Below, in pieces: positions 42,218 to 50,738 of a DNA stretch of 64,000 nt. The position numbers and the translations under genes were made by a program. The notes under the pieces were generated by a model. It made no database searches, had not been told where the DNA came from, and saw nothing but the letters and a program-made list of their open reading frames with translations. The number at the start of each line of letters is the position of its first letter. The first letter of the stretch is position 1. Origin of the DNA: CF-162 sp963667205 (GTDB taxonomy: Bacteria > Chloroflexota > Dehalococcoidia > SM23-28-2 > RBG-16-64-32); the NCBI GenBank assembly GCA_963667205.1, contig OY762959.1:1674001-1738000 (forward strand), read 5' to 3'.

Positions 42218-43327
42218 ATGCCGGTGACGGTGTACATACCAACGCCGTTCAGAAAGCTGGCCGGCAATCAGACGCTCGTGAAGACCGCCGGCGCGACGGT
42301 CGGCGAGGTGCTGGACACGCTGGGAACCCAATACCCGGCGCTGCGCGACATGATCTACGACGCGGACGAACAGATCCCCGGTCACATCAACATCTACGTC
42401 AACAACCAGGAGATTCACTCGCTCCAGGGTAAGGAGACGCCCGTCAAGGACGGCGACGAGATGGCCGTGATCCCGGCTATCGCCGGCGGACAGACCGGCG
42501 CCCTGACGCCGGAGCAAGTCGACCGCTACTCGCGGCACATCATCATGCCGCAGGTGGGCCCGTCCGGCCAGCGCAAGCTGATGGAGGCGAAAGTCCTGAT
42601 CGTCGGCGCCGGTGGACTCGGCGGCCCGGCAGCGCTCTATCTCGCTCTCGCCGGCGTCGGCACGATCGGCATCGTCGAGTTCGACACGGTCGACCTCTCG
42701 AACCTGCAGCGGCAGGTGCTGCACCAGAACGCCGACGTGGGCAAGCGGAAGACGGTTTCGGCGAAGGAGACGCTCAACGCCTACAACCCGGACGTCAACG
42801 TCGTCCTCCACGAGACGCCGCTCACCTCCGACAACGCGATGGAGATCATCCCCCAGTACGACATCATCGTGAACGGCGCCGACAACTTCACAACCCGTTA
42901 CCTCGTCAACGACGCCGTCTACTTCGCCGGCAAGACGCTGGTTGACGGCAGCATCCTCCTCTTCGACGGCCAGGCCACGGTCTTCGTGCCCGGCCATGGC
43001 TGCTACCGCTGCCTCTTCCCGGCGCCGCCGCCGCCCGGCGCTGTGCCCAGCTGCGCAGAGGCCGGCGTGCTTGGCGCCCTCACCGGCGTCATGGGCTCGA
43101 TTCAGGCGATCGAGGCGATCAAGCAGATCCTCGGCATCGGCGAATCGCTCGTCAGCCGCCTGCTCATCGTCGACGCGCTGGGCATGGAGTTCCGCGTCGT
43201 CAAGCTGCGCCAGGACCCAACGTGCCCGCTCTGCGGGGACAACCCAACGGTGACGGAGCTCATCGACTACGAGGGCTTCTGTGGCTCGCCGTTCCCGGGC
43301 GAGCACGTGATCGGAGCGCAGAGCTAA
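42218..43327 (+). CDS. ThiS/MoaD sulfur carrier fused to MoeB/ThiF-type E1
   Basis: Residues 1-90 are a beta-grasp carrier (VTVYIPTPFRKLAGNQT to VIPAIAGG). After the linker QTGA comes a MoeB-like E1 (LTPEQVDRYSRHIIMPQVG): ATP site GAGGLGGPAALYLALAG, NLQRQVLH, and zinc cysteines CYRC and CPLC. It activates carrier C-termini as acyl-adenylates for sulfur loading. No rhodanese domain is present. The start at 42218 has GGGAGG; ATG 42179 is an in-frame alternative. The carrier's Gly-Gly is internal, so it must be cut before it can work in cis. Confidence 0.87.
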   Translation: MPVTVYIPTPFRKLAGNQTLVKTAGATVGEVLDTLGTQYPALRDMIYDADEQIPGHINIYVNNQEIHSLQGKETPVKDGDEMAVIPAIAGGQTGALTPEQVDRYSRHIIMPQVGPSGQRKLMEAKVLIVGAGGLGGPAALYLALAGVGTIGIVEFDTVDLSNLQRQVLHQNADVGKRKTVSAKETLNAYNPDVNVVLHETPLTSDNAMEIIPQYDIIVNGADNFTTRYLVNDAVYFAGKTLVDGSILLFDGQATVFVPGHGCYRCLFPAPPPPGAVPSCAEAGVLGALTGVMGSIQAIEAIKQILGIGESLVSRLLIVDALGMEFRVVKLRQDPTCPLCGDNPTVTELIDYEGFCGSPFPGEHVIGAQS

Positions 43328-43602
43328 TGGCGATTGATGTGCGCGTGACCGCGAACATGCAGAAGCACCTGGGTGGCGAGCGCGCTATCCAGGCCAACGG
43401 TGACGACGTGCGGGCGTTGCTGGCCGACCTCGAAGGGCGCTTCCCGGGCTTCCACGACATGGTGATGACAGACGGCGAGATCCACCGCTTCGTCAACATC
43501 TACCTCAACGACGAAGACATCCGCTTCCTGAAGCAGCTCGACACGGCGCTCAAAGACGGCGATGTCGTCTCGATCCTGCCCGCCCTCGCCGGCGGATCGT
43601 AG
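43327..43602 (+). CDS. CysO-like sulfur carrier ending in Gly-Gly-Ser
   Basis: A 91-residue beta-grasp protein (DVRVTANMQKHLGGERAIQ, IHRFVNIYLNDEDIRFL, VSILPALAGGS). One serine follows the Gly-Gly, so removal of a single residue is needed for activation. This is the same design as Wolinella HcyS, which carries one extra Ala. The ATG overlaps the E1 stop by one base (TAATG), and cysM follows, so this is the likely cysteine-forming carrier equivalent to mycobacterial CysO. Confidence 0.87.
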   Translation: MAIDVRVTANMQKHLGGERAIQANGDDVRALLADLEGRFPGFHDMVMTDGEIHRFVNIYLNDEDIRFLKQLDTALKDGDVVSILPALAGGS

Positions 43603-43619
43603 GCGAATAGGGAGCCATC

Positions 43620-44558
43620 ATGGCCTTCGACTCGATCCTTGACGCCATCGGCAACACGCCATTGGTGCGCCTGAACCACCTCAGCCCGAAGCCGGCCGTG
43701 GGCATCTACGCCAAGCTGGAGGGCTACAACCCGACCGGTAGCGTCAAGGACCGCATCGCGCTCTTCATGATCCGCGCGGCCGAGGAGGCCGGCGAGCTGC
43801 AGCCGGGCCAGACGGTGCTTGAGCCCACCAGCGGCAACACCGGCATCAGCCTGGCGATGGTCTGCCGCGCCAAGGGCTATCCGCTCCTCTGCGTCCTGCC
43901 GGACAACGTCACGCCCGAGCGCGAGGCGCTACTCCACGCCTTCGGCGCCGAGGTCGTCTACGCGGAGAACGCGACCAGCACCAACGACGCCGTGTTCAAG
44001 GCGCAGCAGATGGTCCAGGACGAGCCGGGTCGCTACTTCATGCCCTACCAGTACGGCAACGAGAACAACCCGCGCGCCCACTACGAGACGACGGGCCCCG
44101 AGATCCTGCGCGACTTGCCCGACGTCAGCGTCTTCGTTGCCGGCCTGGGCACGGGCGGCTCGCTCACCGGCGTCGGACGCTACCTCAAAGACAACCTCAG
44201 CGACGTCAAGGTCGTCGCCGCCGTTCCGCACCCGGGCGACCTGGTGCAGGGGCTGCGCGCGCTGGAAGAAGGCTTCATCCCGCCGGTGCTCGATGAGTCC
44301 GTGCTGGACGGCCGCATCGTAGTCGATTCAGTGTCCTCGTTCAGAATGACGAAAGAGCTGATGCAGAAGGAAGCGATCTTCGCCGGCATCTCTTCCGGCG
44401 CCGTGCTCAAGGTAGCGATTCGCGCGGCCGAGCGGCTGGAGAGCGGCAACGTCGTCGCGCTCCTCGCTGACGGCGGCTGGAAGTATCTCTCGACGGAGCT
44501 CTGGAGCCGCGACTACGAGGAAACGCCCGAGGAGACACAGGGCACGATCTGGTGGTAA
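43620..44558 (+). CDS. cysM: CysM, carrier-dependent O-phosphoserine sulfhydrylase
   Basis: A 312-residue PLP enzyme. NPTGSVKDRIALFMI holds the PLP lysine, with TSGNTGISLAMV following. The C-terminal part (GLRALEEGFIPP, FAGISSGAVLK, GGWKYLSTELW, ending GTIWW) resembles mycobacterial CysM, which takes sulfide from thiocarboxylated CysO onto O-phosphoserine. Its tail closes over the active site. It directly follows the carrier gene. CysK is the separate sulfide-using isozyme upstream. Confidence 0.88.
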   Translation: MAFDSILDAIGNTPLVRLNHLSPKPAVGIYAKLEGYNPTGSVKDRIALFMIRAAEEAGELQPGQTVLEPTSGNTGISLAMVCRAKGYPLLCVLPDNVTPEREALLHAFGAEVVYAENATSTNDAVFKAQQMVQDEPGRYFMPYQYGNENNPRAHYETTGPEILRDLPDVSVFVAGLGTGGSLTGVGRYLKDNLSDVKVVAAVPHPGDLVQGLRALEEGFIPPVLDESVLDGRIVVDSVSSFRMTKELMQKEAIFAGISSGAVLKVAIRAAERLESGNVVALLADGGWKYLSTELWSRDYEETPEETQGTIWW

Positions 44559-44571
44559 CGGGGCGTCGCTG

Positions 44572-44946
44572 ATGGGCCGCACGCTGATGTACGCCGCGAT
44601 TGCGGTGCTCGCCCTGCTCGTGCTCTCAGCGACGTTCGTATTGAAGCACGGCGGTGAGTCGGCCGCTTCAGTGCAGCAGGTCTCCGTTCACGACCTGACC
44701 ACCAGCCCCGGCGCGTTCGAGGGCAAGCCTGTGACCACGGTCGGTATGCTCGGCTTCAGCGAGGAGCACAGCCGTTACCAGATTGTCGGCGACGGGAACT
44801 TCGCAGTCATCATCCGGGAGCATGCGGACGGGAACTCGCTCGCCGGCCTCGTTGGCCTGCTGGTGCGAGTGAGCGGCGTGTTTGGCTTCGATGAGGAGTC
44901 CGGCGTCTACATCGACGCTGACTTCGTGGGCCCGGTCGCCGGCTGA
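44572..44946 (+). CDS. Membrane-anchored OB-fold-like protein
   Basis: A 124-residue protein: one N-terminal helix (MYAAIAVLALLVLSATFVL) and a small extracytoplasmic beta domain (VSVHDLTTSPGAFEGKPVTTVGMLG...VRVSGVFGFDEESGVYIDADFV) of OB-like pattern. The function is unknown. It lies between cysM and the JAMM gene and overlaps the latter (ATGCTG inside its last codons), so it is cotranscribed with sulfur genes without an obvious link. Confidence 0.6.
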   Translation: MGRTLMYAAIAVLALLVLSATFVLKHGGESAASVQQVSVHDLTTSPGAFEGKPVTTVGMLGFSEEHSRYQIVGDGNFAVIIREHADGNSLAGLVGLLVRVSGVFGFDEESGVYIDADFVGPVAG

Positions 44947-45356
44947 TGCTGCCGCTCAGCGACGACGACCGCGAGCAGATGATCGCCCACGCGCGCGAGC
45001 AGTTCCCGAAGGAATCCTGCGGGATGCTGGCCGGCGTTGACGGCAAGCCCGTGAAGGTCGTCCGCGCGACGAACTCGGAGGACAGCGAGTTCCGCTACCG
45101 GGTGGACGATCGCGAGCTGCTGCGCTTCCTGCGTGACTGCGACGACAACGGCTGGGACTTCCTGGCCGTCTACCACTCGCACACCCGCAGCGAGGCCTAT
45201 CCGTCGCCCACCGACGTGCGCCTGGCGGCCAACTGGCCGGACCCGCACTACGTGCTCGTGTCGCTGGCGGACCAGGATAATCCCGTCGTGCGCGCGTTCC
45301 GCATTACGGAGGGCGAGATCAGCGAAGTGCCGACCGCCGCCGACGCGTCCGCTTAG
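44946..45356 (+). CDS. mec: JAMM/MPN+ zinc protease, Mec/HcyD-like
   Basis: A 136-residue metalloprotease. The complete JAMM motif is present: Glu in KESCGML (about residue 23), HSH in AVYHSHTRSEAYPSPTD with the Asp ten residues on. Homologues release cysteine from CysO-Cys (Mec+) or trim residues behind the carrier Gly-Gly (HcyD, QbsD). All three carriers here need trimming, so one enzyme may do both jobs. Its TAG forms the TTAG overlap with the opposing gene. Confidence 0.88.
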   Translation: MLPLSDDDREQMIAHAREQFPKESCGMLAGVDGKPVKVVRATNSEDSEFRYRVDDRELLRFLRDCDDNGWDFLAVYHSHTRSEAYPSPTDVRLAANWPDPHYVLVSLADQDNPVVRAFRITEGEISEVPTAADASA

Positions 45357-45938
45357 TCGGCGATGCTGTAGACGAAGGGGCCGTTGAAGAAGTTGTCGCC
45401 CGGTTCGGATATCAGAGCCATGACGGTGACCCAGAGCACGAATCCGGCGCCGACGGATAGCACCGCGGCGCCGGCGCTCGCCTCCGGGGCAGCCGCCCGC
45501 ACTCCGCTCACGGCGTAGTAGAACATCGCTGCGAACGACAGGACGCCGAAGGTGAAGCCGATCTCCGGCAGGAAGACGAAAAAGCTCAGGGCGTAAGCGC
45601 TGTAGCTTAGCGCCAGCACTCGCGCGAGGCCGTCCATCGTGATCCGCACCTTGAACACCTCCGCCAGCACGAGGTAGGTGAGCGCGATCGCCGCCGCCAG
45701 CAGAATGATCGTGAATATGCTGCCCATGACGGCCGTTTCCACGAACCAGTTCCCAGGCGTAAACGACAACACCGATTCGCCGTAGAGGAACGCGCCGAGC
45801 CCCCCCCATGACCACCGCACCCGCGGCGAGACCAGCCGCGACTAACGTGAAGTTACGGTCGTCGCGCACTTCCGGGAACACGGTCGTGTCCAGCATGATC
45901 AAGCGGCGGAGGCGGGAGAGGATGAGATCGCTCGTCAT
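45353..45938 (-). pseudogene. Yip1-family membrane protein, frameshift at a G8 tract
   Basis: ATG 45938 begins MTSDLILSRLRRLIMLDTTVF, EVRDDRNFTLVAAGLAAGAVV, typical of Yip1-domain proteins. The rest (GAFLYGESVLSFTPGNWF and four further helices, ending FVYSIAD) is in another frame. The change coincides with eight consecutive C on the plus strand (45800-45807). Seven or ten would restore one frame. A run this long is prone to slippage, so it could be a phase-variable ON/OFF site, a plain mutation or a read error. The role is unknown. Confidence 0.72.
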
Positions 45939-45952
45939 TAGTGTGCTTCGCT

Positions 45953-45997
45953 AAGAACAACCTGCCACCCGCATGATCGCGAAGTGGCAGGGGTTTT
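45953..45997. terminator. Bidirectional-looking terminator
   Basis: CCTGCCAC (45961-45968) pairs with GTGGCAGG (45984-45991). On the minus strand TTGTTCTT follows the stem, suiting the end of the gene at 46032. On the plus strand GGTTTTC follows. Confidence 0.6.
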
Positions 45998-46031
45998 CGA
46001 TTGCCGGTCTGTGCTCCGCTTGCTGCGGACG

Positions 46032-46511
46032 CTATGCGGGGGGGCCGGCGTCTGCTGGTGCGCCTCCGCCCTTCTGCTCTTCCTGGTACATGAGGAATCC
46101 ACCGACGGCCAGCGCGATGACCAGGATGACGCCGATGTAGAAGCCGTAGCTCAGGAAGCTGGACTCGTTGACGAACTTGATCACGATGAAGAGAACCGCC
46201 GCGATGCCCAGCCCGAGGTGCAGCCGCGCCAACGTCAGGCCTTGCGGCAGGTCGGGAAGCTTGACGTTCGCGAAGCGTACAGCAGCGATCAGCCCGACCA
46301 TCGAGACCGCGATGAGCACGGCCAGTACCGACCAGAGCGCTCCGGGCGATTGCCAGGCGCTGCGGCTAACGCTGTCGCTGAATCCGAACGCCTCGAAGGA
46401 GACGCTGTACCAGCGGAGAAAGCTATCGATGAAAAGAAGCGACCCTGCGACGAGAATGATTTTCTCCCCGAGGGCCATCTTCTGAAACTGCTCCTGGATG
46501 TTCGCGCTCAT
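46032..46511 (-). CDS. Four-helix membrane protein, unknown function
   Basis: A 159-residue protein with about four transmembrane helices (IILVAGSLLFIDSFLRW, LWSVLAVLIAVSMVGLIAA, LHLGLGIAAVLFIVIKFV, GFYIGVILVIALAVGGFLM) and a short Glu/Gly/Pro tail. The layout is common in actinobacterial and Chloroflexi hypothetical proteins. AAGGAG lies 6 bases before the ATG. It stands alone with its own terminator. Confidence 0.7.
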   Translation of the reverse strand: MSANIQEQFQKMALGEKIILVAGSLLFIDSFLRWYSVSFEAFGFSDSVSRSAWQSPGALWSVLAVLIAVSMVGLIAAVRFANVKLPDLPQGLTLARLHLGLGIAAVLFIVIKFVNESSFLSYGFYIGVILVIALAVGGFLMYQEEQKGGGAPADAGPPA

Positions 46512-46718
46512 AAGAGACTCCTTTGGCGGAGGCCGCCTACGCCAATATACTTCGGTGCGTTTCCGGAAGTGAAAAACATATGTCCGTAGTTCTCACCGCA
46601 AGTTATAGCGTGCCAGGTACCAGTGTCAAGCGGTAACACGTAAAGTGCTTATGCTTATGCCTATTCTTTCGCACGCACACGCTTTGCGCGTCAACATATT
46701 GCTGCTAGTTTGAGCACC
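46512..46718. other. Divergent intergenic region
   Basis: 207 bases between the membrane-protein gene and the AtzG-like gene. It is noticeably less GC-rich than the flanks and holds the repeat GCTTATGCTTATGCCTA around 46649-46665. TATATT on the minus strand about 40 bases before the membrane-protein start could be its -10. No other element is clear. Confidence 0.4.
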
Positions 46719-46928
46719 ATGGATCAGCAGATCACACGCGACGACGCCCGCTCGCTTCTCATTCGCGCTGGCCTCAGTCCGTCCGACGAGCGGCTCGACC
46801 GCCTCGCACAGGGTCTCCAGGCAGCGCGCGCCGCTGCGGCCGCGCTCGCCGCATTCGAGATGGGCTACCGTGGGCCGGCGCCGTTCCGCGCGCCGCCGGC
46901 CAGCGTCCGGGGGCTCCGTGGCAGCTGA
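46719..46928 (+). CDS. AtzG-like small partner of the amidase
   Basis: A 69-residue helical protein (ITRDDARSLLIRAGLSP...LDRLAQGLQAARAAAAALAAF) of the AtzG/DUF4089 type. Such proteins form a GatC-like companion to amidases and stabilise them. The C-terminus is Pro/Arg-rich. It overlaps the amidase start by 11 bases, which supports a complex. Confidence 0.65.
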   Translation: MDQQITRDDARSLLIRAGLSPSDERLDRLAQGLQAARAAAAALAAFEMGYRGPAPFRAPPASVRGLRGS

Positions 46929-48309
46929 CCTGCATTGGCTCTCGATCGCCGAGGCCGCGCCCCTGATCCAGCGGCGCGAACTCTCCCCTGTCGATCTCGT
47001 CGACGCCTGCCTCGGTCGAGTGGAGGCGCTGGACGGGCGGCTCAACGCCTTCATCACCGTGCTCGCCGATGAAGCGCGTACCGCCGCTCTCGGGGCTGCT
47101 GACGAGATCGCGAGCGGACGATATCGGGGGCCGCTGCACGGGGTGCCGGTGGCGCTCAAGGACATCTTCGCCGTCGCCGGTACGCCGATGACCGCGGCGG
47201 CGCTGATCTACGGCGACGTCGTCGCGGAGGAGGACTCAGCGGCAACGGGGCGGTTGCGGGAGGCCGGCGCGATCATCCTCGGCACGCTGAACCTGCACGA
47301 GATTGCGCTGGGCGCGACGGGCATCAACCCCCACACGGGCCCGGCGCGGAACCCCTGGAACACGGGCCACATCACCGGCGGCTCCAGCTCCGGCGCCGGC
47401 GCGGGCGTGGCGGCCGGCCTCTTCTTCGCCGGTATGGGCACCGACACGGGCGGCAGTATCCGCATCCCGGCCGCTCTCTGCGGCGTCACCGGCATCAAGC
47501 CGACGTTCGGCCGCGTCAGCCGCCGTGGGCTGCTGCCGCTGAGCTGGTCGCTCGACCACGCCGGACCGCTGACGCGCACGGTCGAGGACGCTGCCCTCGT
47601 TATGCAGGCGATCGCCGGCCACGACGCGGGCGATCCAGCATCGAGCCGAGCCGACGTTCCGGACTACGGGGCGACGCTGGCTGACGGGGTGCGGGGCCTC
47701 CGCCTCGGCGTCCCCGACCGCTACTTCGGCGAGGGCGTCGACGCGGACGTCGAAGCGGCGTTCCGGGAGGCTGTGCGCCAGCTCCAGAACCTCGGCGCCG
47801 AGATCACCGAGTTCACACCGCCCCATACCGATGAGATGCCGGGCGCGATCGCGGCGATCATGTTGCCGGAGGCGTTCGCGTTCCACCAGGCCGCCGTGCG
47901 GGAGCGCCCCGATGACATCGGCGAGGACGTGCGCTACCGGCTGGAGCTCGGCGCGGCCTACCCGGCGGCGGAGTATATCCAGGCGTTGCGCTTCCGCGAG
48001 ATGCTCGTCGAGACCTGGCGCCAGGACGTGTTCAGCAGGATCGACCTCGTGGCGACGGCGACGACGATGGTCGCGGCGCGGCCGATCGACAAAAGTGACC
48101 TATCGACGACGTTTAGCCTGATCCGCCACACGAACCCGTTCAACCTGCTGGGCACGCCGGCGATATCGGTGCCTTGCGGCTTCACCGGCGACGGGCTGCC
48201 GATCGGCCTGCAGCTGGCCGGCCGCTGGTTCGACGAGGCGACCGTCCTGCGCGCGGCGCACGCCTACGAGAGCACCACAGACTGGCACAGCCGCCCCCCG
48301 CCGCTCTAG
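46918..48309 (+). CDS. Amidase-signature hydrolase
   Basis: A 463-residue amidase. The Ser-cisSer-Lys triad is visible: Lys in VALKDIFAVAG (about residue 80), cis-Ser and nucleophile in GGSSSGAGAGVAAG and GMGTDTGGSIRIPA (about 155-180). GITGIKPTFGRVSRRG-like sequence follows. The C-terminal part resembles GatA/AtzF. No gatB is nearby, so a catabolic or nitrogen-scavenging amidase is more likely than tRNA amidation. It starts with GTG 46918 inside the small partner gene. Its TAG shares CTAG with the opposing gene. Confidence 0.87.
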   Translation: MAADLHWLSIAEAAPLIQRRELSPVDLVDACLGRVEALDGRLNAFITVLADEARTAALGAADEIASGRYRGPLHGVPVALKDIFAVAGTPMTAAALIYGDVVAEEDSAATGRLREAGAIILGTLNLHEIALGATGINPHTGPARNPWNTGHITGGSSSGAGAGVAAGLFFAGMGTDTGGSIRIPAALCGVTGIKPTFGRVSRRGLLPLSWSLDHAGPLTRTVEDAALVMQAIAGHDAGDPASSRADVPDYGATLADGVRGLRLGVPDRYFGEGVDADVEAAFREAVRQLQNLGAEITEFTPPHTDEMPGAIAAIMLPEAFAFHQAAVRERPDDIGEDVRYRLELGAAYPAAEYIQALRFREMLVETWRQDVFSRIDLVATATTMVAARPIDKSDLSTTFSLIRHTNPFNLLGTPAISVPCGFTGDGLPIGLQLAGRWFDEATVLRAAHAYESTTDWHSRPPPL

Positions 48310-49037
48310 GGAGCGTCAGTCGCCGGCGGATCGCCGCCGCCGCCCGGGTTCATGATCAGCCACCCGCCGCCGCCCAGGAGAAAGACGAGCGAGGCGATTC
48401 CCTGCACCGCGAAGAGGACGACCCCGATATCGGTCGCGATGACGATCCAGGCGAGGAACGCGCTGAGCGCAGCCAGGATTGCTACCAGACCGAAAAGGCG
48501 CGGCGGGTTAACGCGTCCGGCCGGTGCCTCCCAGATGATCACCCCCAGCGCAAGCAGCGCGACGCCCAGCGTGGTGAAGCTCATGAGGTCCGTGGCGCCG
48601 CTCAGGTGCGCCACGAAATTGGCGATGTCAAGTAGCGCGGGATCGCCCGCGGCCAATCCGGCGCCGCCGTTGACGTAGCTGTGTGCGATCCCGATCAGGC
48701 CGATATTGAACCCCTCGACTAGGAATCCAGTCGCGCTACTGGTGACGAAGCCGATGAGGAGGATGATCGAAAGCAGCGGGCTACGATCGCGGAAGAGGAG
48801 ATAGAAGAGTCCCGCGAGGAAGAGGCCGGCAATGTTGAGAAGGATGAAGAAGGTGGTGCTTATGATCGCCAGCGCATTGTTGTCCTCGATGGCGATCAGA
48901 GTCTGCTCGACCTCCGAGCGGATCGTCGGGTCCTGGTCAGATACGATGATCCCGGTGGCGATGCCGAGCACCAGGCAGGCGGCGGTGAGAACCATCGTGT
49001 ATCCCGTGAGCCGGTTGAGGTTGTTCGACCAGAGCAT
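48306..49037 (-). CDS. DUF4386-like seven-helix membrane protein
   Basis: A 243-residue membrane protein. It begins NNLNRLTGYTMVLTAACLV, then has a 30-residue extracytoplasmic loop, and about six more helices, including FFILLNIAGLFLAGLFYLL. The pattern (NRLxG start, RDRSPLLS loop) matches the DUF4386 family of unknown function. It ends with a Gly/Pro-rich tail. GGGAG precedes the ATG. Confidence 0.65.
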   Translation of the reverse strand: MLWSNNLNRLTGYTMVLTAACLVLGIATGIIVSDQDPTIRSEVEQTLIAIEDNNALAIISTTFFILLNIAGLFLAGLFYLLFRDRSPLLSIILLIGFVTSSATGFLVEGFNIGLIGIAHSYVNGGAGLAAGDPALLDIANFVAHLSGATDLMSFTTLGVALLALGVIIWEAPAGRVNPPRLFGLVAILAALSAFLAWIVIATDIGVVLFAVQGIASLVFLLGGGGWLIMNPGGGGDPPATDAP

Positions 49038-49164
49038 CGCTGACTCCCTTCGCTCGTTCAGCGCCCCCGCTCGGCCGGAATCTTACCTCGCCAGGCACGT
49101 CCTGTAACCGAGCCCGCGAGTGACATTGTGGACAATCGAGGAGCCCTGCTCCCGCCCTGAGCGC

Positions 49165-49830
49165 CTACGCTGGCAGCAGGTCGGCGAAGACGAACCCTTC
49201 GCGCTCTACAACCTCGCCTCGTGTGAACGCGATCGGCGCCGCGAAATTGGGCGCGTCGTAGACGAACGTGTGGAACTCGCCCCGCTCGGCGCAGGGGTCG
49301 GCCTCCCGGGGCATCTCCTCCAGCAGCGCCTCGTCGTACTCGCGGCCGGCGAACTCAGCCGGCACCGTGCGCGGATCAACGCAGGCGAGCGTTGCCCGGA
49401 AGCCATCGGCGATGATGCGCCGCGCCAGCGCCGCCGTGGGCGCTTCCCAGAGCGGAAACACCGCCGCCAGGCCCGTCGGCGCCAGCATCTTCTCGCGGTA
49501 GGCGCGCACGTCCTCCAGGAAGAGGTCGCCGAACGCCACCGCTTCCACGCCGTCGGTCAGCATCTGCGACACTGCCGCGCCCATGCGCTCCTCGTAGGTC
49601 GTGTTGCTCGCGCCCGGCGGGATCCACACCTCGCGCACCGGCAGACCGAGCGCCTCCGCTTGCGCCGCCAGCAGCTCGCGCCGCACGCCGTGCATGCTGA
49701 TCCGGTCGAAGCCCTCGGTCAGCGTCGTCAGGAGGCCGGTGACCTCGTAGCGCTTGTCCTGCTGGAGCCGCCAGAGGGCGTAGGCGCTGTCCTTGCCGCC
49801 GCTCCAGGCCATCACGGCTTTCGTTGTCAT
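49165..49830 (-). CDS. PP-loop ATPase, diphthine-ammonia-ligase-like
   Basis: A 221-residue adenine-nucleotide alpha hydrolase: P-loop AWSGGKDSAYALW at residues 9-21, MHGVRRELLAAQAEALGLP, and VEAVAFGDLFLEDVRAYREK, the DPH6-like signature. Bacteria lack diphthamide, so the true substrate in bacteria is unknown. It is followed within 20 bases (upstream on the strand) by the sulfurtransferase gene, so they are an operon pair. Confidence 0.82.
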   Translation of the reverse strand: MTTKAVMAWSGGKDSAYALWRLQQDKRYEVTGLLTTLTEGFDRISMHGVRRELLAAQAEALGLPVREVWIPPGASNTTYEERMGAAVSQMLTDGVEAVAFGDLFLEDVRAYREKMLAPTGLAAVFPLWEAPTAALARRIIADGFRATLACVDPRTVPAEFAGREYDEALLEEMPREADPCAERGEFHTFVYDAPNFAAPIAFTRGEVVEREGFVFADLLPA

Positions 49831-49834
49831 TTGC

Positions 49835-50686
49835 CTACTTCACGATCGGCGTGTCGTCGCGGTTGCCCCACTCGGCCCAAGAGGCGTCGTAGTTGAGCGC
49901 GCGCCGGTAGCCCATCAGGCGCAGGACGAACACCGCCTGTGCGGCGCGGATGCCCGCCTGGCAGTGCGTGATCACCCGCTTCTCCGGCACGATCCCGACG
50001 TCCGCCAGTCTGCGGCTGATCTCGTCCGCTGGCCGTAGCAGGCCGGAGCGGACCGGCGGCGAGACTGTCACGTCCAGCCACTCCAGGTGTGCCGCGCCAG
50101 GGATGTGGCCGCCGTGCTTGTTCCCGCGCGTGTCCTCGCCCGTGTGCTCGCCCTGCGCGCGGACGTCCCAGATCACCGCGTCGTCGTCGTCGATCGCGGC
50201 TCGCACGTCGTCCAGCCGCGCGCAGGAATCGTCCCGCAGGCCGCGGACCGTGAACTGCGCGCGTTTGATGTGTCGCATCTCCATCGAGACGGAGCGGCCT
50301 TCTTCGTACCACTTGCGGAAGCCCCCATTGAGCACGCGGCAGGCCGTATGGCCGTGGTAGTCGAGCGCCCACCACAGGCGCGCCGCGTAGAGCCCGCCCA
50401 TGTTGTCGTAGGCGACGACCTGCGTCTCGTCCCCGATGCCGTGCCGGGACATCGTCTCGGCGAATCGCTCCGGGTCCATGATGTGCGTGCCGATGCCCGG
50501 ACCGGACGCCGAATCGCCCGTCGCCTTGAAGTAGTGGTGCGTGCGCAGGCCGACCGCGCCATCGATGTGCAGGCGCATGAAGGCGGGGAATTCGTCGCAG
50601 TCGACGACGAGCAGGTCCGGATCGTCGATGTGCTCGGCGAGCCAGTCCGTTTCGGCTAGGAGATCAGGGTTCGCGTACGCGGTCAC
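49835..50686 (-). CDS. Two-domain rhodanese sulfurtransferase
   Basis: A 283-residue protein of two rhodanese domains. The first is inactive (LLVVDCDEFPAFMRLHIDGA). The second has the active-site loop ITHCQAGIRAAQ with the persulfide Cys near residue 242. It transfers sulfur from thiosulfate or mercaptopyruvate; the loop fits the thiosulfate group. It could load sulfur onto carriers, as the E1 fusion has no rhodanese domain, but this is only an inference. The GTG start at 50686 is preceded by GAGG. Confidence 0.86.
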   Translation of the reverse strand: MTAYANPDLLAETDWLAEHIDDPDLLVVDCDEFPAFMRLHIDGAVGLRTHHYFKATGDSASGPGIGTHIMDPERFAETMSRHGIGDETQVVAYDNMGGLYAARLWWALDYHGHTACRVLNGGFRKWYEEGRSVSMEMRHIKRAQFTVRGLRDDSCARLDDVRAAIDDDDAVIWDVRAQGEHTGEDTRGNKHGGHIPGAAHLEWLDVTVSPPVRSGLLRPADEISRRLADVGIVPEKRVITHCQAGIRAAQAVFVLRLMGYRRALNYDASWAEWGNRDDTPIVK

Positions 50687-50738
50687 GGGGCGCCTCGGTT
50701 GCGTGTCACGGTGGCTTGCATTATAGGCTAGGTCTGAG

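Noticed and set aside
46870..46917. Amidase start at 46870
   Set aside because: The extra residues are Arg-rich and overlap the small partner gene in another frame; GTG 46918 gives the normal family start.
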